A stretch of 64,000 nt of DNA from Leeuwenhoekiella nanhaiensis (GCF_002744755.1 NZ_KZ319288.1:620001-684000), one strand, 5' to 3'; positions 53,002 to 63,601 are shown, counted from the first letter of the stretch. The notes: generated by a model from the sequence alone, not told the origin. Numbers and translations are program-made.

Positions 53002-55989
53002 TTAAAATGATACATCAAAACCTAGTAATACAGAAACCGGCTGCGGATAATCCCCACGATCAAAACCAACTTCTCCTGCTCTACTTACCACTTCAGGGTC
53101 TAAACCAGAGTAGTTTGTAATTGTTACCAGGTTTTGACCACTCATATACACCCTTAATCGTTTAATAAAATCAATAGCTCCATCATCAAAAGTATATCCT
53201 ATACTTAAGTTTTTAAGACGCATGTAAGAACCGTCCTCTACAAAACGGTCTGAGGCGACAACGTTTTGAGGAGCTCCATCGTAACGCGGTATAGAAGTCG
53301 ATGGATTATTAGGAGTCCATCGATCTAACACCTCAACGCCGGCATTAAACAAACGAGTCATACCTTGCAAATCATAGATATTTGTGTTATAAATATCATT
53401 ACCTGCAACGCCATTGATAAATAAATTGAAGTCGAATTTCTTATAACGGGCATCAAAATTTAAACCGTAAGTTAAATCAGGATAAGGATTACCTATAATC
53501 TGTCTATCAGCAGAGTTAATAGTACCATCATTATTGGTGTCTACATACCGTATGTCACCAGGCTGCACTACATCCTGATCTGGATTTGCTGTAAAAACAG
53601 CATCTACTTCAGCCTGATTTTGATAAATGCCATCGGTAACTAAACCGTAAAAGTGAAATAGTGGTTCTCCCGGCTCAGCTCTTATTACGCGCTCTCCTTC
53701 AAAACCATCAAAGAAAAACTGCTCTGTACTTCCACCAAGATCCAGAACCTCGTTAGTACTGGTTCCAAGATTCACATTTACAGACCAAGTAAAATCACCA
53801 TCATAATCGTTATATCCTAATGCTAATTCTACCCCTTTAGTTTGAACTGAAGCCGCATTAGAAGCAACAGTAGAGCTGCTATACCCAAAAGAAAGCGGAA
53901 GCTGAATATCTACAAGTAACTCATCACTTTTATTTCTATAATACTCTAATGATGCAGTAAGTTTATTGTTTAGTGCAGCAAAATCAAGACCCAGGTTTAG
54001 CATACTGGTCTCCTCCCATTTTAAATCAGGATTTGCCAGGCCGTTAGGAGTAGTACCTATAGCCGCTAAGCCCCCTACAGGATAAACAAAATCACTAAAT
54101 AATGTCGTTGAATACCTGTAATCTGCAATGCGGTCACTACCGGTAATACCATAACTACCTCTCAGTTTAAGAGTACCTATATTGGAATCACTCATAAACT
54201 CTTCACGGGCAATATTCCACCCTAAAGAGAAAGCAGGGAAATTACCCCATCGGTAATTAGCACCAAATCGAGAAGAAGCATCTCTCCTGAATGAAGCTGA
54301 AAGGATGTATTTATCATCATAATCGTAATTTAAACGGGCCAGATAGCTCAAACGGTTGTTCTCAAAAGTTGTACTTCCAGCAGATTGTTGCTCGCTACCT
54401 AATTCTTTAATTTCATTGGTAATGGTATTACGCGCCTCTGCACTAAAACTTTCTGTTTTACTGGTATACTGCTCAACCAAAGCTAAAGCTTCAAAGTTGT
54501 GAACTTCATTAAAAGTCTTTTTATAGGTTAAACTGTTGTCAAAGGTAATTGCCTGACCCCTTGTACTTCCGCGTAATGCAAAGGCAAAGTTTTGAAAATG
54601 CGTTGCCCCTAAATTATCATCATTAAAGGCCGGAGTAAATTGATTCGTTAATCCATCAAAAAAGTCTATACCTACCTGTGATCTTACACTTAACCCATCT
54701 AGAATCTCATATTCTGCATAAACATTTCCAATCACAGCTACGTTTCGGGTTTCAAAATCACTAAGTGTTTGAACCCGCACCGGATTTTCGGCATCCTGAC
54801 CGTCAGCTGCACTGTTAGGCCCCTGAAAACCACCTAAATTGTCATCATTATAAATATTAAGATATGGAGCTGCCTTTATAGCGTGTTCAATCAATGAACG
54901 ACCACCGCTTTCTAAAATGGGCTTCGATTTACTAAATGCCACCGACATCGTTTCTCCAATCTTGAAGTTACCGGTCGTATATTGAGATGTAGCCCTAAAA
55001 GAAAAACGCTCAAAACCAGAATTTATAACTGCACCTTCCTGATCCTGATAGTTGGCAGAGAATCTATACGTACCATTTTCATTTCCGCCGGAATAAGCAG
55101 CGTTATAATTTTGAATAAGACCCGACTGAAAAATAGCATCCTGGAAATTTGTATAATTATTTAAAAAATCTGCTGGTCTGTCAATCGTTGCACCTATTTC
55201 ATTAGCAAATTGCAAGTATTGATCGGTATTTAAGGTATTATAACGCTTATAGATGGTTTGAAATCCACTTTGGGCACTAAAAGAAAGTGTCCCACGTCCC
55301 TGTTTTCCACTTTTGGTAGTTACTAAAACCACACCATTAGATCCCAAAGATCCATAAAGAGCCGTAGTTGAAGCATCTTTTAAGATAGATACCGATTCAA
55401 TGTCTGATGGGCTAATCCCGGAAAGGTTGCCAACAATAACACCATCTATAACATATAGCGGATCATTATTACCAAAAGTCCCCAGACCTCTAATACGTAC
55501 ATTGGGTGATGTACCCGGTGCACCTGCGTTAGTTACTGTAACCCCCGGAGCTCTACCCTGTAAAGCGGACTCGGCATTGGTAACCGGTAGTGCATCAATT
55601 GCATCAGAATCTACTGTAGAAATTGCACCGGTAACTTTAGTACGGCTTTGAGAACCATAGGCTACCACGACGACATCCTCTAAAGCTTCAGCATTCTCTT
55701 GTAATGTAATATCAAATGTAGTTTGCGAACCAACCGGGATTTCCTGGTTTTCAAAACCTACATAAGTAATAAGAAGTGTATCGTCCGCAGAAACTCCATC
55801 GATTGAGAACATCCCATCAAAGTCTGTTGAAGCTCCTTTATTAGTACCCATTACAGCGACAGAAGCCCCTGGTAAAGGCAAACCTGAAGGATCTTTTACT
55901 GTACCCGTAATGGTTTTAGTCTGCGCAAAAATATCTGCGCCGGTAAGCAGCAGAACAAACGCAAAAATTGCAAGTTTAATTTTGGTCAT
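53002..55989 (-). CDS. SusC/RagA-family TonB-linked outer membrane transporter 2
   Basis: A TonB-dependent importer of 995 aa. A signal peptide ending near DIFAQT is followed by the carboxypeptidase-regulatory-like domain (about 25-100, ITGTVKDPSGLPLPGASVAV), the TonB-box-like DVVVVAYGSQ, the plug (about 115-215, with RIRGLGTFGNNDPLYVIDG and DASTTALYGSLGSNGV) and the beta-barrel. The barrel ends VLLGFDVSF, with terminal Phe. It is the first gene of the operon SusC2-SusD2-CRTAC1-like-haloperoxidase-GH10. A promoter and a LacI-type operator lie directly upstream, as for SusC1, which suggests joint control of both importers. The oligosaccharide taken up is not known. Confidence 0.93.
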   Translation of the reverse strand: MTKIKLAIFAFVLLLTGADIFAQTKTITGTVKDPSGLPLPGASVAVMGTNKGASTDFDGMFSIDGVSADDTLLITYVGFENQEIPVGSQTTFDITLQENAEALEDVVVVAYGSQSRTKVTGAISTVDSDAIDALPVTNAESALQGRAPGVTVTNAGAPGTSPNVRIRGLGTFGNNDPLYVIDGVIVGNLSGISPSDIESVSILKDASTTALYGSLGSNGVVLVTTKSGKQGRGTLSFSAQSGFQTIYKRYNTLNTDQYLQFANEIGATIDRPADFLNNYTNFQDAIFQSGLIQNYNAAYSGGNENGTYRFSANYQDQEGAVINSGFERFSFRATSQYTTGNFKIGETMSVAFSKSKPILESGGRSLIEHAIKAAPYLNIYNDDNLGGFQGPNSAADGQDAENPVRVQTLSDFETRNVAVIGNVYAEYEILDGLSVRSQVGIDFFDGLTNQFTPAFNDDNLGATHFQNFAFALRGSTRGQAITFDNSLTYKKTFNEVHNFEALALVEQYTSKTESFSAEARNTITNEIKELGSEQQSAGSTTFENNRLSYLARLNYDYDDKYILSASFRRDASSRFGANYRWGNFPAFSLGWNIAREEFMSDSNIGTLKLRGSYGITGSDRIADYRYSTTLFSDFVYPVGGLAAIGTTPNGLANPDLKWEETSMLNLGLDFAALNNKLTASLEYYRNKSDELLVDIQLPLSFGYSSSTVASNAASVQTKGVELALGYNDYDGDFTWSVNVNLGTSTNEVLDLGGSTEQFFFDGFEGERVIRAEPGEPLFHFYGLVTDGIYQNQAEVDAVFTANPDQDVVQPGDIRYVDTNNDGTINSADRQIIGNPYPDLTYGLNFDARYKKFDFNLFINGVAGNDIYNTNIYDLQGMTRLFNAGVEVLDRWTPNNPSTSIPRYDGAPQNVVASDRFVEDGSYMRLKNLSIGYTFDDGAIDFIKRLRVYMSGQNLVTITNYSGLDPEVVSRAGEVGFDRGDYPQPVSVLLGFDVSF

Positions 55990-56040
55990 ATTGGTGAATT
56001 TTGAGTTTAACTTTTTTAAAAATTAAAATTCTAACTGGTT

Positions 56041-56056
56041 AATACATCGATTGCGT
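56041..56056. promoter_or_regulatory. LacI-type palindromic operator (site E)
   Basis: AATACATCGATTGCGT matches the consensus at 12 of 16 positions, with one perfect half-site. It lies 52 bases upstream of the susC2 start codon and about 30-45 bases downstream of the predicted transcription start, the same placement as site A at GH31. Confidence 0.5.
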
Positions 56057-56091
56057 AAAACGTACTCAACACAATGCCACACAAAAGTATT

Positions 56092-56120
56092 TGGAGCCCT
56101 CTAATTGCAATAGAACAAAT
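56092..56120 (-). promoter_or_regulatory. Bacteroidota-type promoter for the susC2 operon
   Basis: On the minus strand the -7 element TACTTTTG (56092-56099) fits TAnnTTTG, and a -33 TTG lies at 56118-56120, with an 18-base spacer. The predicted start is near 56085, with a leader of about 95 bases that contains operator site E. Confidence 0.5.
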
Positions 56121-56288
56121 GATGCAACCTCTTTAAATTTTGTTGCATACATAGCGCTCATTACCCGAAAAATCTGGCATTAGCTGTTTTTATAGCTGGA
56201 ATAGGAGTTGTTATCTTAAAAAATATTCTACTTTGGCAGTAGAACGACTTGTTCTTGAATATTTATCATTTTCGCTACTTTTAAACCG

Positions 56289-58394
56289 ATGAAAACTCAT
56301 TTTTTACACCCCTTTTTTCTGGTTTTGACAGTGCTATCTTTTACGGCTTGTAAAAAAGAAGTCGATAGCCAAAAAGAATTTGCCCATACCAATGCCTTAA
56401 TCCACGAAACGAGCCCGTATCTGCTCAAACATGCACACAATCCGGTAGACTGGAAGCCCTGGAGTGATACCCTGTTTGATTACGCCACGCAGCAACAGAA
56501 ACTTGTTTTACTAAGTATAGGTTATGCATCCTGCCATTGGTGTACAGTTATGGAAGAAGAAACTTTTTCCAACGATAGTGTAGCGGCTTTTATGAATAAA
56601 AACTTCATCAATGTTAAAGTTGATCGCGAGGAACGTCCCGATGTTGACCATGTATATATGACCGCCTTACAGCTCATGCGTGGTTCAGGAGGCTGGCCCC
56701 TGAATATGATTTTACTTCCAGATGGTAATCCGGTTTATGGAGGTACCTACCACACCCGAGATGAATGGATGACTTCCATAAAAATGATCGACAGTCTTTA
56801 CAGGGAAGATCCAAAGCGGGCGAAAGAATATGCGAGTGAAGTTACAAGACGCATTCAGGAACTCAACTCGGGCAACAGCACAAATTCCAAAGAAAAGATT
56901 ACTCAGGAGACCTTGGCTGACGGGGTCAACAATTGGCAGAAAAATTGGGATTTTAAAAATGGAGGCTTTGGTAACAATCAGAAATTTATGCTTCCTGCGA
57001 GCCTTAACTATTTACTAGACTTAGCACATCTTACCCAAAATCAGGAGATATTAGCGTTTGTAGAACTTACTCTAGACAAGATCGCGCTTGGCGGTGTTTA
57101 TGATCACCTTGATGGTGGATTTTACCGATACAGTACTAATGCGGAATGGAGCGTACCGCATTTCGAAAAAATGCTCTACGATAATGCTCAGTTAATTAGT
57201 CTTTATTCCAAAGCTTATAAGGCATTTAAAAAACCCCTCTACAAACAACGGGTTACCGAAACAATACAATTTTTAAATGCTTATTTTAAAACCGAAGCCG
57301 GCGATTACATCTCAGCTCTGGATGCTGATTTAGAGGGTGAGGAAGGAGCGTATTATTTATTTAGTGAAGACGAACTTAAAACGATCTCAGAAGAACCCCA
57401 GCTTTTCCGAAATTATTACAATATAGCCTCTAAAAATCAGACTGATGAGGGGCTGTATAATTTATACTTAAGTAAGACCGACACGGTATTTGTGAAGGAA
57501 AATAATTTAAAAGGAGATGAATTCAATACCCTTAAGTCTTCGTGGAAAAATGACTTAAAAGCGATCAAGAAGAAACGCCAATTCCCACTGAAAGACGACA
57601 AAATAATTGTCTCCTGGAATGCGATGATGATTGAAGCCCTTGGAGATGCCTATGCCGCAACAGCAGATGCTGATTATCTTAGACAAGCCGAAGAGACCTT
57701 TCAAGTGCTTACCACTAAGGCGTGGAAAAACGAAGTGTTGATTCATTCCTATAAACCCGGAAGTAAACCCGTAGCAGGCTTTCTGGACGACTATTCGTTT
57801 TTAAGCGCTGCAGCACTTAAATTATATACCCTAACCGGCAAATTTGATTATCTCCATACAGCCAAAGATTTGAGCTCCCAAACCCTCTCCAGATTTGAGA
57901 TTGAAAATTCTTCTTTTTATAAATACAACAGTCAGGATAATCTTATCGCTCCTATCGTTATTACTAATGATGCCGTAATGCCATCGGCAAATGCAGTGCT
58001 GGCAAATAACCTATTGCTGCTGTCGAATATTTTCTATGATGACGATCTTGCGGCGAAAGCTAACGCTATGTTGGCAGCCATTCAGCCTGAAGTTGAAAGT
58101 GCTCCTGATGCCTACGCACACTGGCAATACGTTGCTTTAAAAAAGATATTTCCTTTTTATGATGTAGCAATTGCAGGACCTCAAAGCAAAGCTTTAAGCC
58201 TCGATCTCCATAAATACTATACCCCTAATGCTCTTGTGATTTTTGAAGAGATTGAAACTGAGATTCCGGTATTTGAAAGCAGGTATGTAAACGGTAAAAC
58301 CCTGATTTATATTTGTGAGCAACGCAGTTGTAAATATCCGGTCAGTACAGTTTCTGAAGCTTTGGGATTGATGAATTATCAGCTCTTTCCATAA
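56289..58394 (+). CDS. DUF255 thioredoxin-fold lipoprotein (YyaL/SPATA20-like)
   Basis: A 701-aa protein with a lipoprotein signal (lipobox FTAC, Cys21). Residues about 35-195 are the DUF255 thioredoxin-like domain with [18 protein letters not shown] (Cys82, Cys85), [14 protein letters not shown] and [13 protein letters not shown]. The rest is an (alpha/alpha)6-type barrel related to N-acylglucosamine 2-epimerases ([29 protein letters not shown]). Most family members are cytoplasmic; the lipid anchor places this one in the envelope. The biochemical function of the family is poorly known. It stands alone, divergent from susC2 and 168 bases before the DUF4249 gene, so membership in the PUL is uncertain. 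Confidence 0.87.
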   Translation: MKTHFLHPFFLVLTVLSFTACKKEVDSQKEFAHTNALIHETSPYLLKHAHNPVDWKPWSDTLFDYATQQQKLVLLSIGYASCHWCTVMEEETFSNDSVAAFMNKNFINVKVDREERPDVDHVYMTALQLMRGSGGWPLNMILLPDGNPVYGGTYHTRDEWMTSIKMIDSLYREDPKRAKEYASEVTRRIQELNSGNSTNSKEKITQETLADGVNNWQKNWDFKNGGFGNNQKFMLPASLNYLLDLAHLTQNQEILAFVELTLDKIALGGVYDHLDGGFYRYSTNAEWSVPHFEKMLYDNAQLISLYSKAYKAFKKPLYKQRVTETIQFLNAYFKTEAGDYISALDADLEGEEGAYYLFSEDELKTISEEPQLFRNYYNIASKNQTDEGLYNLYLSKTDTVFVKENNLKGDEFNTLKSSWKNDLKAIKKKRQFPLKDDKIIVSWNAMMIEALGDAYAATADADYLRQAEETFQVLTTKAWKNEVLIHSYKPGSKPVAGFLDDYSFLSAAALKLYTLTGKFDYLHTAKDLSSQTLSRFEIENSSFYKYNSQDNLIAPIVITNDAVMPSANAVLANNLLLLSNIFYDDDLAAKANAMLAAIQPEVESAPDAYAHWQYVALKKIFPFYDVAIAGPQSKALSLDLHKYYTPNALVIFEEIETEIPVFESRYVNGKTLIYICEQRSCKYPVSTVSEALGLMNYQLFP

Positions 58395-58486
58395 AAAAAT
58401 CACGCTAAACAAATAACAATCTAAGAACTGGGTTATTCAGTTTAAGATCGTGAAATATCTTACTTGTGCAATTTAACTTAAAACTA

Positions 58487-58502
58487 AATCAATCGATTGC
58501 GT
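58487..58502. promoter_or_regulatory. LacI-type palindromic operator (site F)
   Basis: AATCAATCGATTGCGT matches the consensus at 14 of 16 positions, jointly the best match. It lies 60 bases upstream of the DUF4249 gene. A weak -7-like TACTTGTG (58461-58468) lies just before it, which would put the site about 15-30 bases after the transcription start, as at sites A and E. Confidence 0.5.
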
Positions 58503-58561
58503 ATAAAAATAAATAAGTACCTTTCACTTGAAAACGAATAAGTTAATCACATTTTTCAGGT

Positions 58562-59683
58562 ATGATTTTTCCGCCTAAAGCTAAATTGCGCCTATTCCTA
58601 TTTTTAATACTGCTAAGCTTTTTAGAATGTACAAATCCGCTTACACCTAGCTATGAATTTAAAGAAGGAATAATTTACATCGATGGATTTATAGGTACTA
58701 CTGAAGGCTCTTCATACGTCAACATCACAGAATCTGATGTCGCACTCTACTACAGGAATATTTTTGTGAGTGGCGCCAGTGTATTTTTTGTTAATGATGC
58801 CACAGGCGAAAGAGTCGCGTTAGTTGAAGAAGATTTTAAGTATATACCTCAAGATAATAACTTTAAGGGAGCGGTTGGTGATAAATGGTATCTGGAAGCG
58901 AGTCTGCCCAATGGAAAAACATATTTCTCTGAAGTAGAAACCATCAATCCTTCTGTCCCTATTAAAGCAATAAGCGCTGCATTTAATGATGAACTGGAGT
59001 TTAGCGAAGACTATGGCGACTACATCCCGGGTCACGAGGTTTTGATAAGTTTTGATGATCCGCCTAATCAGGATAATTACTATTACTGGCGTAATAAAAC
59101 CTACGACAAGGCTCGTATTTGTCAGGTCTGTGTAGAGAGTAAATTTAGAGATGGCGACTGCGTGCCCGATGAGAATGTAGAATATTACACCTATTGGTGC
59201 GAATCAGACTGCTGGCAAATAGATTATGGAGACAACATCAATATCTTTTCAGATCGCTTTTCTAACGGAACCACCACCTCCTCCCTGCCCATAGCCCAGA
59301 TTCCCCTGACCAGAAAAACCAAAGTACTGGTTGAAATTCAACAATTTGCTTTAACACCCAAGGCCTATGAATATTATAGGGCCATCAAGGATTTGGTAGA
59401 TAATAACGGTGGGTTTAACGCCCCTTTACCGGCAACGCTCATAGGAAATATTTTTAATCCGGAAGATCCTGATGAGTTTGTATTGGGAAGGTTCACTGCC
59501 GCTTCGGCATTTACACAATCTATTATGATAGATCGTACCACAGTAGAAGCCTCTCCCATAGAAAATGAGATAGTTCCCAGACCCGAGCCCCCATCTACAG
59601 GCCCGGGCCCCAGTTATCTATACGCCCCTTGTGATGAAAGCAGACACAGAACATCAATACAACCTGAGGGATGGATAGACTAA
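58562..59683 (+). CDS. DUF4249-family lipoprotein
   Basis: A lipoprotein of 373 aa (MIFPPKAKLR..., lipobox FLEC, Cys23) of the DUF4249 family, beta-rich envelope proteins nearly always encoded beside a TonB-dependent receptor. N-terminal strands include IYIDGFIGTTEGSSYVNI. A cysteine-rich stretch with five Cys falls between nucleotides about 59115 and 59215 (RICQVCVES, GDCVPDENVEYY, WCESDCW) and could form disulfides or bind a metal. The stop codon overlaps the start of the downstream receptor by 13 bases, so the two are coupled. The cargo of such pairs is unknown. A LacI-type palindrome upstream links this pair to the xylan genes. Confidence 0.85.
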   Translation: MIFPPKAKLRLFLFLILLSFLECTNPLTPSYEFKEGIIYIDGFIGTTEGSSYVNITESDVALYYRNIFVSGASVFFVNDATGERVALVEEDFKYIPQDNNFKGAVGDKWYLEASLPNGKTYFSEVETINPSVPIKAISAAFNDELEFSEDYGDYIPGHEVLISFDDPPNQDNYYYWRNKTYDKARICQVCVESKFRDGDCVPDENVEYYTYWCESDCWQIDYGDNINIFSDRFSNGTTTSSLPIAQIPLTRKTKVLVEIQQFALTPKAYEYYRAIKDLVDNNGGFNAPLPATLIGNIFNPEDPDEFVLGRFTAASAFTQSIMIDRTTVEASPIENEIVPRPEPPSTGPGPSYLYAPCDESRHRTSIQPEGWID

Positions 59684-62109
59684 TTATCAAAGAGATTAAA
59701 CTAAGGCTGGTTTTGGTAATCGCTTTTATATTTTCGGTTTTTACTACAAGCAGTATCTCTGCTCAAGAATACACCCTATCCTTCAAAATACTGAATGACC
59801 TTACAAACAGTCCCATTGAAAATGTTCAAATCAGCCTAAGTCCCTGTTCCTGTGGGGGTGTTACCGATGCTAATGGAGTATTTGAACTAAAACTGCAACA
59901 AGACACGTATACCGCTGTGGTCTCCTATGTAGGGTATAGCACTTTGGAAACGGAAGTTAATCTTAATGAAGATAAAACCTTCCAATTAAAACTCCGCGAA
60001 GAACAACAGCAACTTTCGGAAGTTGTGCTCAATGCTAAGCGCATTAGTGAGCGATTGGAAACAGCTCAGATGGGAGCTGTGAAATTAGCTCCTGCCCAAC
60101 TTAAAAAAATGCCCGCCGCTTTGGGAGAGGTTGATGTTTTGCGAAGTATGACCTTACTACCCGGTGTAAACAATGCTGGTGAGGTAAGCAACGGGCTTTC
60201 CGTACGAGGTGGTTCTCTTGATCAAAATCTGGTATTGTATGATTACGCCCCTGTTTTCAATCCTACCCACTTATTTGGTTTATTCTCTGTATTTACACCC
60301 GAAGCTCTTGGTTCTATAGATCTCTATCGTGCCAATATTCCTGCACGTTACGGAGGAAGAACAACTTCGGTACTCGATGTAAAAGTAAGAAATCCTTATG
60401 TAGATAAGTTGAAGCTAAGCGGCGGTATTGGTTTAGTTTCCAGCCGACTCTCTCTTGAAACACCGCTTATTAAAGATAAACTCTTTCTCTATGCCGGTAC
60501 CAGAGGCGGGTTTACCGATTTTTTATTGCCCCTCTTTTCTAAAAGGCTGAAAAACACCAAAGCCCGGTTTTACGACCATACGATCAAATTACTTTATCTA
60601 CCCACCGATAAAGACCAAATTTCGTTCACCAACTTTTTCAGCACAGATTTTTACCAACTTGATCTGATTGCCAAAATTGAAAATGTAAATGCAGAAAGCA
60701 ATCAATACGATTTTAAAACCTTCAACAACACGCTACAATGGACGCATACATTTAATGATGATTCCAACTTACGAACTGTTTTCGTGCTCAGTAACTACAC
60801 GCCAAAAACCCTGTTTCCTGAAATGGACAGAGACAATGTCATAGCCTATGAATCCCAGATCAATTTTGCCAGTATCTTTTCAGAATATGGAAAAAAAGTA
60901 AATGAAAACCTGAATTACTATGTCGGGATACAGGGCAATCGATACAAAATAAAACCGGGAAAACTGGATCCCGGCACCTCTGAAGGCATTCTTCCGGTGC
61001 TTCTGGATGAGGAAACAAGTTATGAAGTTTCGGCATACACAAATTTTACATGGAAACCCTTTGAACCACTTAGTCTTTCCGGGGGGTTACGATTTACAAA
61101 CTTTACTTTCGTAGGGCCCTATACCGCTGCTACGTTTAATGAAAATACCGGAGAAATCATTAACACCACAACATTTGACGATGGAGAAAAGGTAAAAAGC
61201 TACAACGCTTTGGAACCGCGTTTGGGTCTCAATTTAAAGTTAGACCAAAACACATCGCTTAAAGTCAGCTATGCGCGATTAAACCAGTATTTACAGAATA
61301 TCTATAACGCCACCACCCCGCTTCCTACTTCCAGATGGAAAACATCGGACGTCAATATAGCACCACAAACAAGTAACAGCTACAGCATTGGTCTCTACCA
61401 GAATATTCTGAATAACGCGGTAGAACTTGGCGTAGAAAGCTATTATAGAAATAGTGAAAACAATTTGACCTATAAGCCCGGAGCTGATTTCTTTTTAGAG
61501 GAATTTGTAGAACGCGATCTGGTACAGGCTAAGGGCGAAGCTTATGGTGTAGAATTCAGCTTAACAAAGCCAAAAGGAAAAATCAACGGATGGGTTAATT
61601 ATACATGGTCAAGGAGCTTTTTAAAGACAGAAAGCGAAAGATTAGCAGACCGCGTTAATAATAACCAGTGGTATCCATCAGATTTTGACAGACCCCATGT
61701 TTTTAATAGTACCATTAATTTAGAGGGAAGCAAGTACAATACGCTAAGCTTTAACTTTACCGCACAAACCGGACGACCCTACACTACGGCCAACGGCTAT
61801 TTTGATATAGAAGATATTGATGTACCTATTTTTCTAGAACGTAATAACGTCCGTTTAAAAACCTATCACCGTCTTGATCTTTCCTGGAAAGTTAACTACA
61901 GTAAAAAACTGAATCGACGATGGGCTGGTGACTGGACCTTTACTATTTATAATGTCTACGCCAGAAAAAATCAATACAATGTATATTATACGCAACGAAG
62001 TGGAGACGCCAATGCCAATATATTTCGCGGAAGTCCACTGGGTTCTTACGAGCTCACCATTATGAACAGCCCAATATTCTCACTAACCTACAATTTTGTG
62101 TTTGATTGA
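59671..62109 (+). CDS. TonB-dependent receptor (DUF4249-associated, non-SusC type)
   Basis: An outer-membrane receptor of 812 aa. A signal peptide ending near SSISAQE precedes a carboxypeptidase-regulatory-like domain (about 33-110, ENVQISLSPCSCGGVTDANG and VVSYVGYS). The plug (about 120-240) carries GEVDVLRSMTLLPGV, SVRGGSLDQNLVLYD and ARYGGRTTSVLDVKV. The barrel ends SLTYNFVFD. It is shorter than the two SusC proteins and lacks the SusC-type DASATAIYGSRGANGV plug motif, so it belongs to the general TonB-dependent family and not the glycan SusC group. The start at 59671 overlaps the DUF4249 gene by 13 bases. The substrate is unknown. Confidence 0.9.
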   Translation: MDRLIIKEIKLRLVLVIAFIFSVFTTSSISAQEYTLSFKILNDLTNSPIENVQISLSPCSCGGVTDANGVFELKLQQDTYTAVVSYVGYSTLETEVNLNEDKTFQLKLREEQQQLSEVVLNAKRISERLETAQMGAVKLAPAQLKKMPAALGEVDVLRSMTLLPGVNNAGEVSNGLSVRGGSLDQNLVLYDYAPVFNPTHLFGLFSVFTPEALGSIDLYRANIPARYGGRTTSVLDVKVRNPYVDKLKLSGGIGLVSSRLSLETPLIKDKLFLYAGTRGGFTDFLLPLFSKRLKNTKARFYDHTIKLLYLPTDKDQISFTNFFSTDFYQLDLIAKIENVNAESNQYDFKTFNNTLQWTHTFNDDSNLRTVFVLSNYTPKTLFPEMDRDNVIAYESQINFASIFSEYGKKVNENLNYYVGIQGNRYKIKPGKLDPGTSEGILPVLLDEETSYEVSAYTNFTWKPFEPLSLSGGLRFTNFTFVGPYTAATFNENTGEIINTTTFDDGEKVKSYNALEPRLGLNLKLDQNTSLKVSYARLNQYLQNIYNATTPLPTSRWKTSDVNIAPQTSNSYSIGLYQNILNNAVELGVESYYRNSENNLTYKPGADFFLEEFVERDLVQAKGEAYGVEFSLTKPKGKINGWVNYTWSRSFLKTESERLADRVNNNQWYPSDFDRPHVFNSTINLEGSKYNTLSFNFTAQTGRPYTTANGYFDIEDIDVPIFLERNNVRLKTYHRLDLSWKVNYSKKLNRRWAGDWTFTIYNVYARKNQYNVYYTQRSGDANANIFRGSPLGSYELTIMNSPIFSLTYNFVFD

Positions 62110-62495
62110 TTCTAAATACCCTTAATTGAGAGTTGATACGTATTAAGGAAAGAAGTGAATGCATTTATGTCACTTCAGGCAACATAAATTTCTTCTTCTC
62201 AATCCCTTAAAATTTGGGCATAAAAAAAACCAGTAAAAATGTATTTTACTGGTTTTTAATTTCCACTTGTATGTGGATCGTCGGGGTGGCAGGTAATTTA
62301 AAAACCTCCTTACCCCCTATATTTCCTGAATCTAACAGCTGAATTATTGGGTCTATTCACCGAATAATTCACTATACTTTAAAGAACATTCAAAATGATC
62401 TGATTTGATCGTATTTGATACTATAAAAGTATAAAAAATAATCTAAGGACTTTACAGTGAGCAGGATTGAAGTCAAAAGCTCCTTTAAAAAGGAT
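62110..62495. other. Intergenic region between TonB receptor and Fic gene
   Basis: A 386-base convergent spacer. Apart from the terminator at 62224-62257 I see no gene, operator or repeat. Confidence 0.6.
62224..62257. terminator. Bidirectional rho-independent terminator
   Basis: Stem AAAAACCAGTAAAA / TTTTACTGGTTTTT with a short loop, flanked by A and T runs on both sides. It ends the DUF4249-receptor operon and could also stop transcripts from the Fic gene, although that gene ends 240 bases away. Confidence 0.85.
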
Positions 62496-63599
62496 TCAAT
62501 CTTCAAAGTTGATTTCATAACGTGTACTACGTCCCTCCCCTATAGGTATAAATACTTTTTTTGCTGCTAAATCCTGAAGGTCACGCGTTGCTGTGGCTTT
62601 TGATGTTTTGGTGAGTGCTATATACTTTTTTGCAGTCATTCCCCCCTCAAACCCTTCCGGTTCTTCATCAAGCATACGATTAACGACCTTTAACTGACGT
62701 TCATTAAGGGAATTTCTATTGCGATCAAAAAAACGAGCTTTTCTCAAAGTAAAAGCAACAAGCTCTTCCGCTTGAGATTGAGCTTCTAAAACAGTATTGA
62801 CAAAATAGATAATCCAATCGGTAATTTCATTGGACTGCTGGGCTTTTTTTAAAGCCTTATAATAGGCTTGTTTATCGTGCTCTATTGCTTTTGAAAGACT
62901 CAGCAGAATGGGGCGATTTAAGTCTTGAGATAGCGCTTTTTCAGAAAGCGCTCTTCCTATCCTTCCATTACCATCTTCAAAAGGGTGAATGCTCTCAAAA
63001 TACAGATGTGCAATCGCTGAACGGATAAGTGGCTTTTTAATAGGGTTGGCTCCTTCTGGATGAGATTCATTGAACCATTTTATAAAAGCTTGCATTTCAT
63101 TCGGAAGCAAATGGGAAGGCGGAGCTTCAAAATGGATCTTCTCCCTGCCCCAGCTCCCGGATACGATCTGCATCGGTTCGGAGTGCTTACGCCATTGCCC
63201 GGTATTAATGCGTTTAGCACTCGATAATAGCGTTCTGTGCCATTCGAATAATGCCAGGTCTGTCAAAGGTTCTCCAAAATTTTGCCTAACCCGCACCATT
63301 AAATCCCCCACACCCCGCGCCATTGGATCTTTGACCGCTTTAGGTGTACCATAACCCATATTGTTTCGTATAGAAGACATCACATCTTCCCTGCTCAGGT
63401 ATTCTCCCTCGATTTCTGATGTTTTAACAGCCTCAGCAACCATTAGAGATAAGATAGCTTCCATTTGCATCGTATCTGAAAGTCCTTCCAATATACCATT
63501 AACGCGACCAGCCCTTTGGCTAAATTCAAAGAGCTTCTTTTCTATTTCAGTTGTTGTATACTTAAAATTAGGCCAGTCTTCGTGTTGCCAATTATACAT
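62496..63599 (-). CDS. Fic-domain protein with N-terminal inhibitory helix and C-terminal winged helix
   Basis: A cytoplasmic Fic-family enzyme of 367 aa; such enzymes usually transfer AMP to hydroxyl groups of target proteins. The active-site loop is canonical: HPFEDGNGRIGR with His205. An inhibitory helix lies N-terminal to the core, TSEIEG at 60-65, matching [S/T]xxxE[G/N] with Glu64, so this is an autoinhibited class II Fic. Residues about 295-365 form a winged helix-turn-helix (ERQLKVVNRML, TKTSKATATRDLQDL, GRSTRYEI), suggesting DNA binding. Two palindromes lie at its own promoter. The gene is monocistronic and looks unrelated to xylan use. The target protein is unknown. Confidence 0.9.
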   Translation of the reverse strand: MYNWQHEDWPNFKYTTTEIEKKLFEFSQRAGRVNGILEGLSDTMQMEAILSLMVAEAVKTSEIEGEYLSREDVMSSIRNNMGYGTPKAVKDPMARGVGDLMVRVRQNFGEPLTDLALFEWHRTLLSSAKRINTGQWRKHSEPMQIVSGSWGREKIHFEAPPSHLLPNEMQAFIKWFNESHPEGANPIKKPLIRSAIAHLYFESIHPFEDGNGRIGRALSEKALSQDLNRPILLSLSKAIEHDKQAYYKALKKAQQSNEITDWIIYFVNTVLEAQSQAEELVAFTLRKARFFDRNRNSLNERQLKVVNRMLDEEPEGFEGGMTAKKYIALTKTSKATATRDLQDLAAKKVFIPIGEGRSTRYEINFED

Positions 63600-63601
63600 G
63601 A

